From Hymenobacter sp. 15J16-1T3B (GTDB lineage Bacteria; Bacteroidota; Bacteroidia; Cytophagales; Hymenobacteraceae), in NCBI RefSeq assembly GCF_020711235.1, contig NZ_JAJFAV010000022.1, positions 1 through 64,000 on the forward strand: DNA of 64,000 nt, in the 5' to 3' direction. A program made the position numbers and the translations under genes. This document shows, piece after piece, positions 16,306 through 25,287 of this stretch; the first letter of the stretch is position 1; the number at the start of each line of letters is the position of its first letter. Under the pieces are notes generated by a model that saw only the letters and a list, made by a program, of their open reading frames with translations, did no database searches and had not been told where the DNA came from.

Positions 16306-17964
16306 ATGACGCAGCCCGACGAACCCGCTGGTTTCTCCCTTAGCCGCCGCGCCTTCGTGGCGCGCACCGGCCTGGGCGCGGCCGGCCTGCTGCTCGGCGG
16401 CCCGGGCCTGCTGGAAAGCTGCGCCCCGGCCAGCTCGCACGCCCACATCCAAGGCAGCCTGCGCGGAGCCAGCGCCGCCGTGGGCCACCTGCTGCGCCGG
16501 CCCGGCGGGCTACCGGCGCCCAGCCGCACCGAGCGCACCGACATGCTCATCGTGGGCGGCGGGGTGGCGGGGCTGGCGGCCAAGCGCTGGCTGCAGCGCC
16601 ACGGCCGGGCCGACGTGCTGCTGGTGGAGCTGGAAGACGCGGTGGGCGGCAACGCGGCCCACGGCCGCAGCGAGGTATCGGCCTACCCCTGGGGCGCGCA
16701 CTACCTGCCCGTGCCCGACGTGCGCAACCGCGAGCTGCTCGACTTTTTGCAGGAAGCCGGCGTCATCACCGGCTACGCCGCCGACGGCTTGCCCATCTAC
16801 AACGAGTACCACCTCTGCCACGACCCGGAGGAGCGCCTGCTGCTGCACGGCCACTGGCAAAGCGGGCTGGTGCCCGAGTTGGGCGTGCCGACCGAAGACA
16901 AGGCCCAGATCAGCCGCTTTTTTGCCTTGGTCGACGAGCTGCGCACGGCCCGGGGCGCCGACGGCCTCGACGCCTTTGCCCTGCCGCTGGACCGCTCCTC
17001 CGCCGACCCGCGCTGGCGCGCCCTGGACGCGGAATCTTTCGCCGCCTACCTCGACCGGGAGGGCTTCACCTCCGCCTACCTGCGCTGGTTTCTCGACTAC
17101 GGCTGCCGCGACGACTACGGCGCCACGGCCGCGCAGGTCTCGGCCTGGGCCGGGCTGCACTACTTCGCCTGCCGCAAGGGCCGCGCCCACAACGCCGCCC
17201 ACAGCGACGTGCTGACCTGGCCCGAGGGCAACGGCTTCTTGGTGGAGCAGCTGCGCCGGCAGGCCCCGGCGGGCATTCACGCCGGCACGCTGGCCTACGG
17301 GCTGCGCGAAACGGCCGCGGGCGTGGAAGTGCTCTGCTACGACGTGGCCACCCGCCAAACCACCCGCGTCGAGGCGCGGCAGGTGCTGCTGGCCACGCCC
17401 TGGCTGGTGACGCAGCGCCTGCTCGGCGCAGTGGCCGACGCGCCGGTGCTGAGCCCCGCGCCCCACCACGCGCCCTGGCTGGTGGCCAACCTCACCGTCG
17501 ACGGGCTGCCGCAGGGGCCGGGCCAGCCGCTGAGCTGGGACAACGTGCCCTACGGTGGCGCCGGCGTGGGCTACATCGACGCCAACCACCAGGACCTGGC
17601 GCTGCGGCCCGGCCCGCGCGTCATCACCTACTACTGGCCGCTCACTCACGCCGACCCCACAACCGCCCGCCGCGAAGCCTACCAAACCAGCTACGCCGAG
17701 TGGCTGCCGCGGGTGCTGGCCGAGCTGGAACAAGCCCACCCCGGCGTGACGCCCCGGGTGCAGCGCGCCGACCTCTGGCTGTGGGGCCACGGCATGGTGG
17801 CCCCCACCCCGGGCTACGTGTGGGGCGGCCGCCGCGAGGCGGCCCGCCGGCCCCTGCGCAACAAGCTGTTCTTCGCCCACACCGACCTAAGCGGCATTTC
17901 CCTGTTCGAGGAAGCCTTTTACCAGGGCATCCGCGCCGCCACCGACATGCTCCTGCCCGCGTGA
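16306..17964 (+). CDS. Tat-exported FAD amine-oxidase-like lipoprotein
   Basis: The 552-aa protein starts with a twin-arginine signal (SLSRRAFVARTGLGAAGLLL, R14-R15) that ends in a lipobox-like LLESC (C39), so it is likely folded with FAD in the cytosol, exported and lipid-anchored. The dinucleotide motif is LIVGGGVAGLAA (about 81-92), followed by an acidic LLVELEDAVGGNA. The C-terminal part (LWLWGHGMVAPTPGYVWG, LFFAHTDLSGISLFEEAFYQ) fits amine oxidase/protoporphyrinogen oxidase-type flavoproteins. Such enzymes oxidise amines to aldehydes with release of peroxide. The 151-base gap before it contains a GTCCTGC/GCAGGAC hairpin. The substrate may be a polyamine made by the cluster; this is inference. 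Confidence 0.8.
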   Translation: MTQPDEPAGFSLSRRAFVARTGLGAAGLLLGGPGLLESCAPASSHAHIQGSLRGASAAVGHLLRRPGGLPAPSRTERTDMLIVGGGVAGLAAKRWLQRHGRADVLLVELEDAVGGNAAHGRSEVSAYPWGAHYLPVPDVRNRELLDFLQEAGVITGYAADGLPIYNEYHLCHDPEERLLLHGHWQSGLVPELGVPTEDKAQISRFFALVDELRTARGADGLDAFALPLDRSSADPRWRALDAESFAAYLDREGFTSAYLRWFLDYGCRDDYGATAAQVSAWAGLHYFACRKGRAHNAAHSDVLTWPEGNGFLVEQLRRQAPAGIHAGTLAYGLRETAAGVEVLCYDVATRQTTRVEARQVLLATPWLVTQRLLGAVADAPVLSPAPHHAPWLVANLTVDGLPQGPGQPLSWDNVPYGGAGVGYIDANHQDLALRPGPRVITYYWPLTHADPTTARREAYQTSYAEWLPRVLAELEQAHPGVTPRVQRADLWLWGHGMVAPTPGYVWGGRREAARRPLRNKLFFAHTDLSGISLFEEAFYQGIRAATDMLLPA

Positions 17965-19040
17965 AACAGCCCTGGATTCGCTCGGCCTGGTACGACGGCC
18001 TGCTGGTGCTGGCCCCGCCCTTCCTGGCGCTGCTGCTGGTGCTGCTGCTGCCGCCGGCCTTTCGCAGCTCCCCGCAGATGCCGGTGCTCGGCTGGGTGGT
18101 GCTGGTGCTCTTCATCGACGTGGCGCACGTGTACAGCACCCTTTTCCGCACCTACCTCGACCCGGTACGGCGGCTGCGGCAGCGGCGGCTGTACTGGCTG
18201 GTGCCGCTGGGCTGCTACGCGGCCGGCGTGGCCTTGCACCACGTCAGCGGCCTGCTGTTTTGGCGGGTGTTGGCCTACCTGGCGGTGTTTCACTTCGTGC
18301 GGCAGCAGTACGGCTTTTTGCGCCTCTACGCCCGCCACGAACCCGCCGCCCGCTCCCGCTGGCTGGATACGGCCGTGATTTACGCGGCCACGCTCTACCC
18401 GCTGCTCTACTGGCACCTCTCGGCCCCGCGCAACTTCAACTGGTTTGTCGACGGCGACTTTGTGCAGCGCGACTGGCCGGCGGGCCGGGCGGTGGCCACC
18501 GTTGCGTACGCGGGCCTGCTGCTGGCCTACGGCGCCAAGGAGCTGCGCCAGGGCCTCACGACGCGCCGCGTCAACCTGCCCCGCAACCTGCTGGTACTCG
18601 GCACGGCCGCCTCGTGGTACGTCGGCATCGTACTCTGCAACGGCGACCTGGCTTTCACCCTGCTCAACGTGGTGTCGCACGGCATTCCGTACCTGGCGCT
18701 GGTGTGGGCCAGCGGGCACGAGCCGCGGCCCGGCCAGCGCGCCACGCGCCGCGGCGTGTGGGCCGGGCGCTACGGCTGGATGCTGTTTCTGGGGCTGATT
18801 CTGGTCTTGGCCTACCTGGAAGAAGGCGCCTGGGACGGGCTGGTCTGGCGGGAGCACGGCGGCGTATTCGGCTGGTTTCAGCAGCTGCCGCACGTGGTCG
18901 AGACGCCGCTGCTGGCCTGGCTGGTGCCCCTACTGGCCCTGCCCCAGGCCACGCACTACGTGCTCGACGGCTTTATCTGGCGGCGGCCGGCCGCGTCGCC
19001 CCAGCAGGCCGCCGCGGCCCCGGCATTCGAAACGGCCTAA
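17961..19040 (+). CDS. unrecognised multi-pass membrane protein with membrane-adjacent histidines
   Basis: From a GTG at 17961, overlapping the amine-oxidase stop (GTGA), the product is 359 aa with about eight to nine transmembrane helices. Histidines and acidic residues recur at helix ends: FIDVAHVYSTLFRTYLDP, VFHFVRQQYGFLRLYARHE, NVVSHGIPYLALVW, QATHYVLDGFIWR. Such a set could bind metal or heme, as in membrane oxygenases and desaturases, but the spacing matches no family I know. The coupling to the oxidase gene implies the two work together, for instance as an electron acceptor or as the enzyme acting on the same product. Function is unknown. Confidence 0.65.
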   Translation: MKQPWIRSAWYDGLLVLAPPFLALLLVLLLPPAFRSSPQMPVLGWVVLVLFIDVAHVYSTLFRTYLDPVRRLRQRRLYWLVPLGCYAAGVALHHVSGLLFWRVLAYLAVFHFVRQQYGFLRLYARHEPAARSRWLDTAVIYAATLYPLLYWHLSAPRNFNWFVDGDFVQRDWPAGRAVATVAYAGLLLAYGAKELRQGLTTRRVNLPRNLLVLGTAASWYVGIVLCNGDLAFTLLNVVSHGIPYLALVWASGHEPRPGQRATRRGVWAGRYGWMLFLGLILVLAYLEEGAWDGLVWREHGGVFGWFQQLPHVVETPLLAWLVPLLALPQATHYVLDGFIWRRPAASPQQAAAAPAFETA

Positions 19041-19114
19041 GAGCAGGAAGCTACAGGTCACTGGCGCGGCCGGCGTTGGCTATGTTGGGCCCGCTAACCC
19101 ACTTCCCGCCCCGC

Positions 19115-22087
19115 ATGTTCTTGTTTCTCACCCGCTGCCTGGGTGCCCTGTGGCTGCTCGGCAGCTTGGCGGCCCGGGCCCAGCCTGCCGCCCCCACCAA
19201 GCAGACGCTCTACCTCTCGGGCCGCGACAAGGACCGCACCGTGGCCTGGGATTTTTACTGCACCGGCGGGCGGCAGAGCGGGTATTGGACCACCATTGCG
19301 GTGCCCTCCTGCTGGGAGCAGCAGGGCTTCGGCAGCTACAACTACGGCCGCGACTACAAAACCTACGGCAAGAACTTCCGCTTCGCCGACGAGCAGGGCC
19401 GCTACCGGCACGAGTTCCGCACGCCCGCCGACTGGCAGCAGCGGCGGGTGTTCATCGTGTTCGAGGGCTCGATGACCGACACCGAGGTGAAGGTGAACGG
19501 GCAGCTGGCCGGGCCGATTCACCAAGGCGCCTTCTACGAGTTTCGCTACGACATCACCGACAAGCTGCGCCCCGCCGGCCAGCCTAACTTGCTGGAAGTC
19601 ACGGTGAGCAAGATGTCGGCGGATAAGTCGGTGAACAACGCCGAGCGCCTGGCCGACTACTGGGTGTTTGGCGGCATTTTCCGGCCGGTGAAGCTGGAAG
19701 CCGTACCGCAGCAGTTTATCCCGCGCCTGGCCATCGATGCGCGAGCCGACGGTGCGTTTGCCCTGAACGTGTTCGTGCGCGGGCTGCAACAGGCCACCGA
19801 GGTGCAGGCCGACATCCTCGACGCCGACGGCCGCGTGGTGGGCACGGCGCGGGGCACGGCCCAGCCTGCCGATACGTTGGTGCAGGTGCAAACCCGCGTC
19901 CGGCAGCCGCGGCGCTGGACCTCGGAGACGCCGCACCTCTACCGCACCCGCGTCACGCTGCGGGCCGGCGGGCAGCCGCTGTACCAAACCGAGGAGCGGT
20001 TCGGCTTCCGCACCATCGAAATCCGGCGCGGGCGGGGCATTTTCGTCAACGGCACCCAGGTCAAGCTCAAGGGCACAAACCGCCACAGCTGGTGGCCCGA
20101 AACCGGCCGTACCCTCAGCGACGCCGTGCACCTGCAGGACGTGCGCCTGATCAAGGAAATGAACATGAACGCGGTGCGCATGTCGCACTACCCGCCCGAC
20201 CGGCGCTTTTTGGAGCTCTGCGACTCGCTGGGCCTCTACGTGCTCGACGAGCTGGCCGGCTGGCAGAAAGCGTACAGCACCGCGGCCGGCGCCCCGCTGG
20301 TGCGCGAAATGGTGCAGCGCGACTGCAACCACCCCAGCATTCTGTTTTGGAGCAACGGCAACGAGGGCGGTACCAACAAGGAGCTGGACGACGACTTCGC
20401 GCAGTACGATTTGTCGAAACGGCCCGTCATCCACGCCCACCACCGCCCCGGCAACCAGCACAACGGCATCGACACCAACCACTACGAGAACTTCTACAGC
20501 ACCCAGAAAATCCTGGCCGATTCGCTGATCTACATGCCCACTGAGTTTTTGCACTGCCAGGACGACGGCGGCGGGGCGGCCGGGCTGCAGGATATCTGGG
20601 CGCTGCACTGGCAGGCCCCGCGCTCCGGCGGCGGCTTCCTCTGGGCCCTGGTCGACGAGGGCGTGGTGCGCACCGACCAGCGCGGCATCATCGACGTGAA
20701 CGGGGTGAATGCGCCCGACGGCGTGCTGGGCCCGCACCGCGAAAAGGAAGGCAGTTTCTACGCCATCCGGGAAATCTTTTCGCCCATCCAAGCGCGCATA
20801 CCCGGGGCGCCGGCGAAGGCCGCGCAGAAGCCCTCGAAACGGGGCCAGGCGTCGGCAGCTTCGGCCCCGAGCGGGGCGGCGGCCACCAGTTCTGCCCCGC
20901 CGCTAGCCGAGCTACCCGCAGACTTTAAGGGCATTGTCGAGGTCGAAAACCGCTACCACTTCCTGAACTTGAGCCAGTGCTTTTTCCAGTGGGAGCTGGT
21001 GAATTTTCGCAAGCCTGGCGACGCGTTCAGCGGGCACGTAACCCTGCAGCGCGGCCGGGCCGCCAGCCCCGAGGTGGCGCCGCTGGCCAAGGGCCGGCTG
21101 CAGCTGGACCTGCCCAAGGACTGGCAGCGCTCCGACGCCCTGCAGCTGGCCGCCTTCGACGCGCAGAAGAACTTGGTGTACCGCTGGACCTGGCGCACCG
21201 GCCCCGCCCGCCGCGCCCTCGACGGCATCGTGACGCTGGCGGCCGGCCCCGTCGAAACCACCGACACCGACTCCACCCTCACGCTCAAGGCGGCCGGCAT
21301 CACGGTGGGCTGGAACCGGCACACCGGCCGCCTTACCGGGCTGAAGGGCAACAACGGCGACAAGCTCAGCTTCGGCGGCGGGCCGCTGCTGGTGAGCGGC
21401 GCGGCCGCGTTCGAGGGCCTCACGCACCACGCGGAGCCCGACGGCGAGGTGGTGGAGGCGCGCTACCGGGGCGACCTGCGCGCGGTACGCTGGAAAATGT
21501 ACGGCTCGGGCTGGCTGCAGCTTGATTACGAATACGCCACCGAGGGCGACCTGCCCTTCGCCGGCCTCTCGTTCCGCTACCCCGAAAACTACGTGCTGGG
21601 CGCCCGGTGGCTGGGCCGGGGCCCCTACCGCGTCTGGAAAAACCGCCCGCATGGCGTCGCGCTCGACACCTGGGAAAACGCCTACAACAACACCCAAACC
21701 GGCGCCGCGCCCTGGATCTACCCCGAGTTCAAGGGCTACTTCGCCGACATCAGCTGGCTGGAGCTGAACACGGTGGAAGGCAAATTCCTCGTGGCCACGC
21801 CCGACGCCGGACTCTACGTGCGCCTCTTCGACTTCTACGGCCTCTCGGGCGTGCAGCCCCACCCGCCGCTGCCCGCCGGCAACCTCTCCTTCCTCGACGC
21901 CATTCCGCCCCTGGGCACCAAGCTGGCCCTGAACATCGACGCCAACACCGCCGCCCTTGGGCCCCAGAGCGAGCTTAACCACCTGCGCGGCACCCGCCGC
22001 CGCACGCTGTATTTCTTTTTCGGCCTGCCCCCGGCCAGCAGCACGCCCCAGCCCTACACCGCCCCGGCCAAGGACGACCTGTTCTAG
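19115..22087 (+). CDS. glycoside hydrolase family 2 enzyme, beta-galactosidase-like, secreted
   Basis: From the ATG at 19115 the product is 990 aa with a signal peptide (MFLFLTRCLGALWLLGSLAA). It shows the GH2 plan: a sugar-binding jelly roll (about 40-200), an immunoglobulin-like domain (about 205-300) and a TIM barrel (about 300-590) with NRHSWWPETGR, acid/base E417 (SNGNEGG) and nucleophile E477 (MPTEFLHCQ). Beta-sandwich domains follow, including a low-complexity Ala/Ser/Lys-rich linker at about 565-605. GH2 enzymes remove beta-linked galactose, glucuronate or mannose from chain ends in the periplasm. An alternative ATG at 19082 is weaker. It lies 74 bases after the membrane cluster and may be independent of it. 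Confidence 0.85.
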   Translation: MFLFLTRCLGALWLLGSLAARAQPAAPTKQTLYLSGRDKDRTVAWDFYCTGGRQSGYWTTIAVPSCWEQQGFGSYNYGRDYKTYGKNFRFADEQGRYRHEFRTPADWQQRRVFIVFEGSMTDTEVKVNGQLAGPIHQGAFYEFRYDITDKLRPAGQPNLLEVTVSKMSADKSVNNAERLADYWVFGGIFRPVKLEAVPQQFIPRLAIDARADGAFALNVFVRGLQQATEVQADILDADGRVVGTARGTAQPADTLVQVQTRVRQPRRWTSETPHLYRTRVTLRAGGQPLYQTEERFGFRTIEIRRGRGIFVNGTQVKLKGTNRHSWWPETGRTLSDAVHLQDVRLIKEMNMNAVRMSHYPPDRRFLELCDSLGLYVLDELAGWQKAYSTAAGAPLVREMVQRDCNHPSILFWSNGNEGGTNKELDDDFAQYDLSKRPVIHAHHRPGNQHNGIDTNHYENFYSTQKILADSLIYMPTEFLHCQDDGGGAAGLQDIWALHWQAPRSGGGFLWALVDEGVVRTDQRGIIDVNGVNAPDGVLGPHREKEGSFYAIREIFSPIQARIPGAPAKAAQKPSKRGQASAASAPSGAAATSSAPPLAELPADFKGIVEVENRYHFLNLSQCFFQWELVNFRKPGDAFSGHVTLQRGRAASPEVAPLAKGRLQLDLPKDWQRSDALQLAAFDAQKNLVYRWTWRTGPARRALDGIVTLAAGPVETTDTDSTLTLKAAGITVGWNRHTGRLTGLKGNNGDKLSFGGGPLLVSGAAAFEGLTHHAEPDGEVVEARYRGDLRAVRWKMYGSGWLQLDYEYATEGDLPFAGLSFRYPENYVLGARWLGRGPYRVWKNRPHGVALDTWENAYNNTQTGAAPWIYPEFKGYFADISWLELNTVEGKFLVATPDAGLYVRLFDFYGLSGVQPHPPLPAGNLSFLDAIPPLGTKLALNIDANTAALGPQSELNHLRGTRRRTLYFFFGLPPASSTPQPYTAPAKDDLF

Positions 22088-22301
22088 CGCCTGCTTCCCG
22101 TTGCTTCCGGCGCGGACTTCAGGGCGACTTCGGCGGGGGCTGTCCTGACGCTGCCAGCGCCAGCCGCCCCACCAAACCCGCTGATCGACAAGGCCTAGTT
22201 GCGCCTTCGATCAGAAACGCCGTCCGCTACCAACCTTTGCGACGATTTTCTCATCCAGTAACTTGTTTCCCCTACTATTGCCGTCCTAGCTCCTTCCGTG
22301 T

Positions 22302-24437
22302 ATGAAGCACTTTAACGCCCCGGTCGTGCTGTGCTGTTTGTTGTGCCTGCTGCTGAGCCGCGGCGCGCGGGCCCAGCGCGAATTCGACAACTGGTACTTC
22401 GGCCTCCGGGCCGGGGTGGCGTTCGGGCCTTCGGGGCCGCGCCTGCTCACCGACGGGGCCATGAGCTCGGGCGAGGGCTGCGCCGCCATTTCCGATGCCC
22501 AGGGCAATTTGCTGCTTTACACCAACGGCATCACGGTGTGGAACCGGCAGCACCAAATCATGGTCGGCGGGACGGAAATTGGCGGCTACAACGGCACCAA
22601 CAGCGAATTGACGCCCAACTCGGCTACCCAGGGCGTGACGGTGGTGCCCCGGCCCGGCAGCCGCACCGAGTACTTCATCTTCACCGTCGACGCGGCCGAA
22701 AACAGCTTCCGCCACGGCTTCCGCTACTCCGTCGTCGACCTGAGCCGCCAGGGCGGGCTGGGCGAGGTGGTGCGGAAGGATGTGCAGATACCCGTGCCCG
22801 TCGGGGACGGCCGCCTGACCGAGAAACTGGTGGCCGTGCGCCACGCCAACCAGCAGGACATCTGGCTGGTGGTGCACGGCTGGAACAACAACGTGTTTTT
22901 GAGCTACCTGCTGACGGCCAACGGCCTGGCCCCGGCGCCGGTGTGGTCGTCGGGCGGAGTGGTGCACCAGGGCGGCCGCAACGGCCGCAGCGACTACAAC
23001 GCCCTGGGCTACATGAAAGTCGCGCCCACCGGCCGCCGCCTCGCGCTGGGCCAATACAACGGCGCCCTGGAGCTGTTCGACTTCAACTACGGCACCGGGG
23101 TGGTATCGGGGCCGCGCCGCCTGCCCGACCCGCCCGTGTCGCTGCCAGCCTACTACGGCCTGGAATTTTCCCCCGACGGCAACCTGCTCTACGTGGGCCT
23201 GGTCAACAACATTTACCAGTACGCGCTGCCGGGCGGCAACCCGGTGCTGGTGGGCGGGGTCAGCAACGCCAACGGGGCCCTGCAGCTGGGGCCCGATCAG
23301 AAAATCTACCAAACGCGCCTGAACGTGGCCACGGCCACGCTCGGGCTCAACGTCATTGCCGCGCCCAACGTGGCGGGCCTCGGCTGCGGCGTGCGCGAAA
23401 ACGCCGTCACCGGCTTCGACGCCGCCCACTTTCCCAGCATGGGCCTGCCCAACGTGCTGGTGCGCCCGCCCGTGCCGGGCGAGGTGCTCGTCAACTTCGC
23501 CCTGCTCAGCAGCGACGTTTGCTTCGGCGACGACGCCGTGTTCAGCGCTTCCATCTACCCGCTCATTCCCGACGCCACCATCACCTGGAACTTCGGAGAG
23601 CCCGGCGCGGGCGCGGGCAACGTGGCCACCGGTGCCCGCGTTACGCACCGCTACGCGCAGCCGGGCACTTACACCGTGACCATGACGGTGCGCGAGGTGA
23701 GCGGCGCGGTCCATACCTACTCCCAGGCCGTGAACGTGTTCCACTACACCGTTGCCCGCCTCGCCCCGACCGCGCCGGCCCAGTGCATCGGCACCACCGC
23801 GGTGCTCTCGGTGGTGCCGGCCGTGCCGGATGGCACGCGCTTTCTGTGGTCCGACGGCAGCACCGCCCCCACGCTCCGGGTCCGCAGCTCGGGGCACTAT
23901 TGGGTGGAAGTGACGGCCCCGCAGCGCTGCCCCGTCCGCGACTCGGTCACACTGACCTTTTACCCGGCGCCGGTCGTCAGCCTGGGCGCCGACCCGGAAA
24001 TCTGCGCCAACGAGCGGGTGCTGCTGCGCCCCAGCCCGCAGCCGGCGGGCAACACCTACCGCTGGCAAGACGGAAGCACCGGCGCGAGCTTCGACGCCAC
24101 GCAAGCCGGCCGCTACACCGTGCTGGTGACCAACCCGAACGGCTGCTCCACGGAGGCGGCCGTGCAGGTGCGGTTCGGGGAAAGCTGCCCGTTCATGATT
24201 CCCAACATCATCACGCCCAACGGCGACGGGCAGAACGACGCGTTTGCGCCGCAGGGCCTGGAGCCCAACGCCTGGCGCCTGCAGGTGTTCAACCGCTGGG
24301 GCGTCAAGGTCTACGAGCAGCCGGCCTACCAGAACGACTGGGCCGCCCCGGGGCAATCGGCCGGCACCTATTTCTACCTGCTCGAACACGCCACCTCCGG
24401 CCGCCGCCTCAAGGGCTGGCTGGAAGTCGTGCGCTAA
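22302..24437 (+). CDS. secreted beta-propeller/PKD protein with gliding-motility-type C-terminal domain
   Basis: The 711-aa protein carries a signal peptide (to about residue 25, ARAQ), a propeller-like N-terminal region (REFDNWYFGLRAGVAF, then LEFSPDGNLLYVGL), a PKD domain (about 420-480, with TITWNFGEPGAGAG and HRYAQPGTYTVTMTVRE), Ig-like repeats containing cysteine pairs, and a C-terminal CHU_C-type block (IPNIITPNGDGQNDAF, RLQVFNRWGVKVYEQ, GTYFYLLE). That last domain is the type B sorting signal of the type IX secretion system, so the protein is probably exported across the outer membrane. Function is otherwise unknown; adhesion is plausible. The 214 bases before it show no recognisable gene. 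Confidence 0.85.
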   Translation: MKHFNAPVVLCCLLCLLLSRGARAQREFDNWYFGLRAGVAFGPSGPRLLTDGAMSSGEGCAAISDAQGNLLLYTNGITVWNRQHQIMVGGTEIGGYNGTNSELTPNSATQGVTVVPRPGSRTEYFIFTVDAAENSFRHGFRYSVVDLSRQGGLGEVVRKDVQIPVPVGDGRLTEKLVAVRHANQQDIWLVVHGWNNNVFLSYLLTANGLAPAPVWSSGGVVHQGGRNGRSDYNALGYMKVAPTGRRLALGQYNGALELFDFNYGTGVVSGPRRLPDPPVSLPAYYGLEFSPDGNLLYVGLVNNIYQYALPGGNPVLVGGVSNANGALQLGPDQKIYQTRLNVATATLGLNVIAAPNVAGLGCGVRENAVTGFDAAHFPSMGLPNVLVRPPVPGEVLVNFALLSSDVCFGDDAVFSASIYPLIPDATITWNFGEPGAGAGNVATGARVTHRYAQPGTYTVTMTVREVSGAVHTYSQAVNVFHYTVARLAPTAPAQCIGTTAVLSVVPAVPDGTRFLWSDGSTAPTLRVRSSGHYWVEVTAPQRCPVRDSVTLTFYPAPVVSLGADPEICANERVLLRPSPQPAGNTYRWQDGSTGASFDATQAGRYTVLVTNPNGCSTEAAVQVRFGESCPFMIPNIITPNGDGQNDAFAPQGLEPNAWRLQVFNRWGVKVYEQPAYQNDWAAPGQSAGTYFYLLEHATSGRRLKGWLEVVR

Positions 24438-24462
24438 CCCCGCAACACGCTCTGCCGGCCGC

Positions 24463-25287
24463 CTATTTCAGCTTGTCCTGGGGCTTGGGGTTCTGCAGGT
24501 AGCCCGCGGGCAGCTTGGGTACCACGGCAATGCTATTGAGCCGGCGGCCGTCCTTGCCGTCGGTGCGGTTGTCGGCGAGCAGCAGGCGGCCGTAGGGGCG
24601 GTAGTCGCTCCACTGCCGGCGGAAGCTGGGCGCCGCATCGGTGGCGTTGCGGTAGAAGGCCCACTCCTCCAGCAGGTAGGTGCGCGGGCTGATGAGCAGC
24701 TCGTAGCGGTTGTTGGGCGTCACGCCCACGTTTTCGAAGGTCATTTCGACCACCCGGGCCGGGCTGCCCTGCATGGTTTTGCCGGTGCCCTTGTAGGCGA
24801 GCTTCACGCCCGAGTCCTTGAGCTTAAACGGCATCAGCAGCCACCAGGAGTTGTTGGCCCATGTGGCGTACATGTTGGTCAGCAGCTTTTTGCCTTCCTC
24901 GGTTTCGCTGATGTCCTGCCCGGCCTTGTAGACTTTGCCAGTGCGCGTGTTGAGGTTGCCGGTCATCACCAAGTCGCCCTTCTGCCAGCGGAAGTCGTTG
25001 GTTTGCTTGTCCCACACCTGGTACTGCTCGCCGAAAAACTCCCAGCCGATAAAGCGCGCCTTCTGCCAGGCGTCGTAGCCGCCCATGGCCTGCATCACGC
25101 TGTCGGCCAGGGCCACGGCGCGGGCGTCGGAGCCCACTTGGTTGAAGTCCTTGCCAGCCGGGTAGGGCGTGACTTTGCCCAGCTTGGCCTGGGCCCGGGC
25201 GGTGGGGCCGCCGAGCAGGCAGCCGGTGAGCAGCAGGCCCAGCCCGAGGCGGGTGCTGGCGGCGGAAAGAAGACGAGCAACGAGCAT
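24463..25287 (-). CDS. periplasmic lipoprotein, possibly lipoprotein-carrier-like, unknown function
   Basis: From the ATG at 25287 the product is 274 aa with a lipoprotein signal (LGLGLLLTGCLLGG). The rest has the alternating beta pattern and Trp/Tyr content of LolA/LolB-like or outer-membrane-lipoprotein-sorting-like folds (FIGWEFFGEQYQVWDKQTND, WWLLMPFKLKDSGVKL, YRPYGRLLLADNRTDG), but I cannot name a family with confidence. An upstream start at 25332 would place 15 non-signal residues in front. It converges on the CHU_C gene with only 25 bases between stops and lies downstream of the transglutaminase-like gene on the same strand. Confidence 0.6.
   Translation of the reverse strand: MLVARLLSAASTRLGLGLLLTGCLLGGPTARAQAKLGKVTPYPAGKDFNQVGSDARAVALADSVMQAMGGYDAWQKARFIGWEFFGEQYQVWDKQTNDFRWQKGDLVMTGNLNTRTGKVYKAGQDISETEEGKKLLTNMYATWANNSWWLLMPFKLKDSGVKLAYKGTGKTMQGSPARVVEMTFENVGVTPNNRYELLISPRTYLLEEWAFYRNATDAAPSFRRQWSDYRPYGRLLLADNRTDGKDGRRLNSIAVVPKLPAGYLQNPKPQDKLK

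Noticed and set aside
18260-19114. A GH2 start far upstream, inside the multi-pass gene
   Set aside because: The frame is merely open in GC-rich DNA; a proper signal peptide begins at 19115.
22275-24389. A 704-codon open frame opposite the PKD/CHU_C gene
   Set aside because: His/Gly/Val/Ala-rich antisense translation without motifs.
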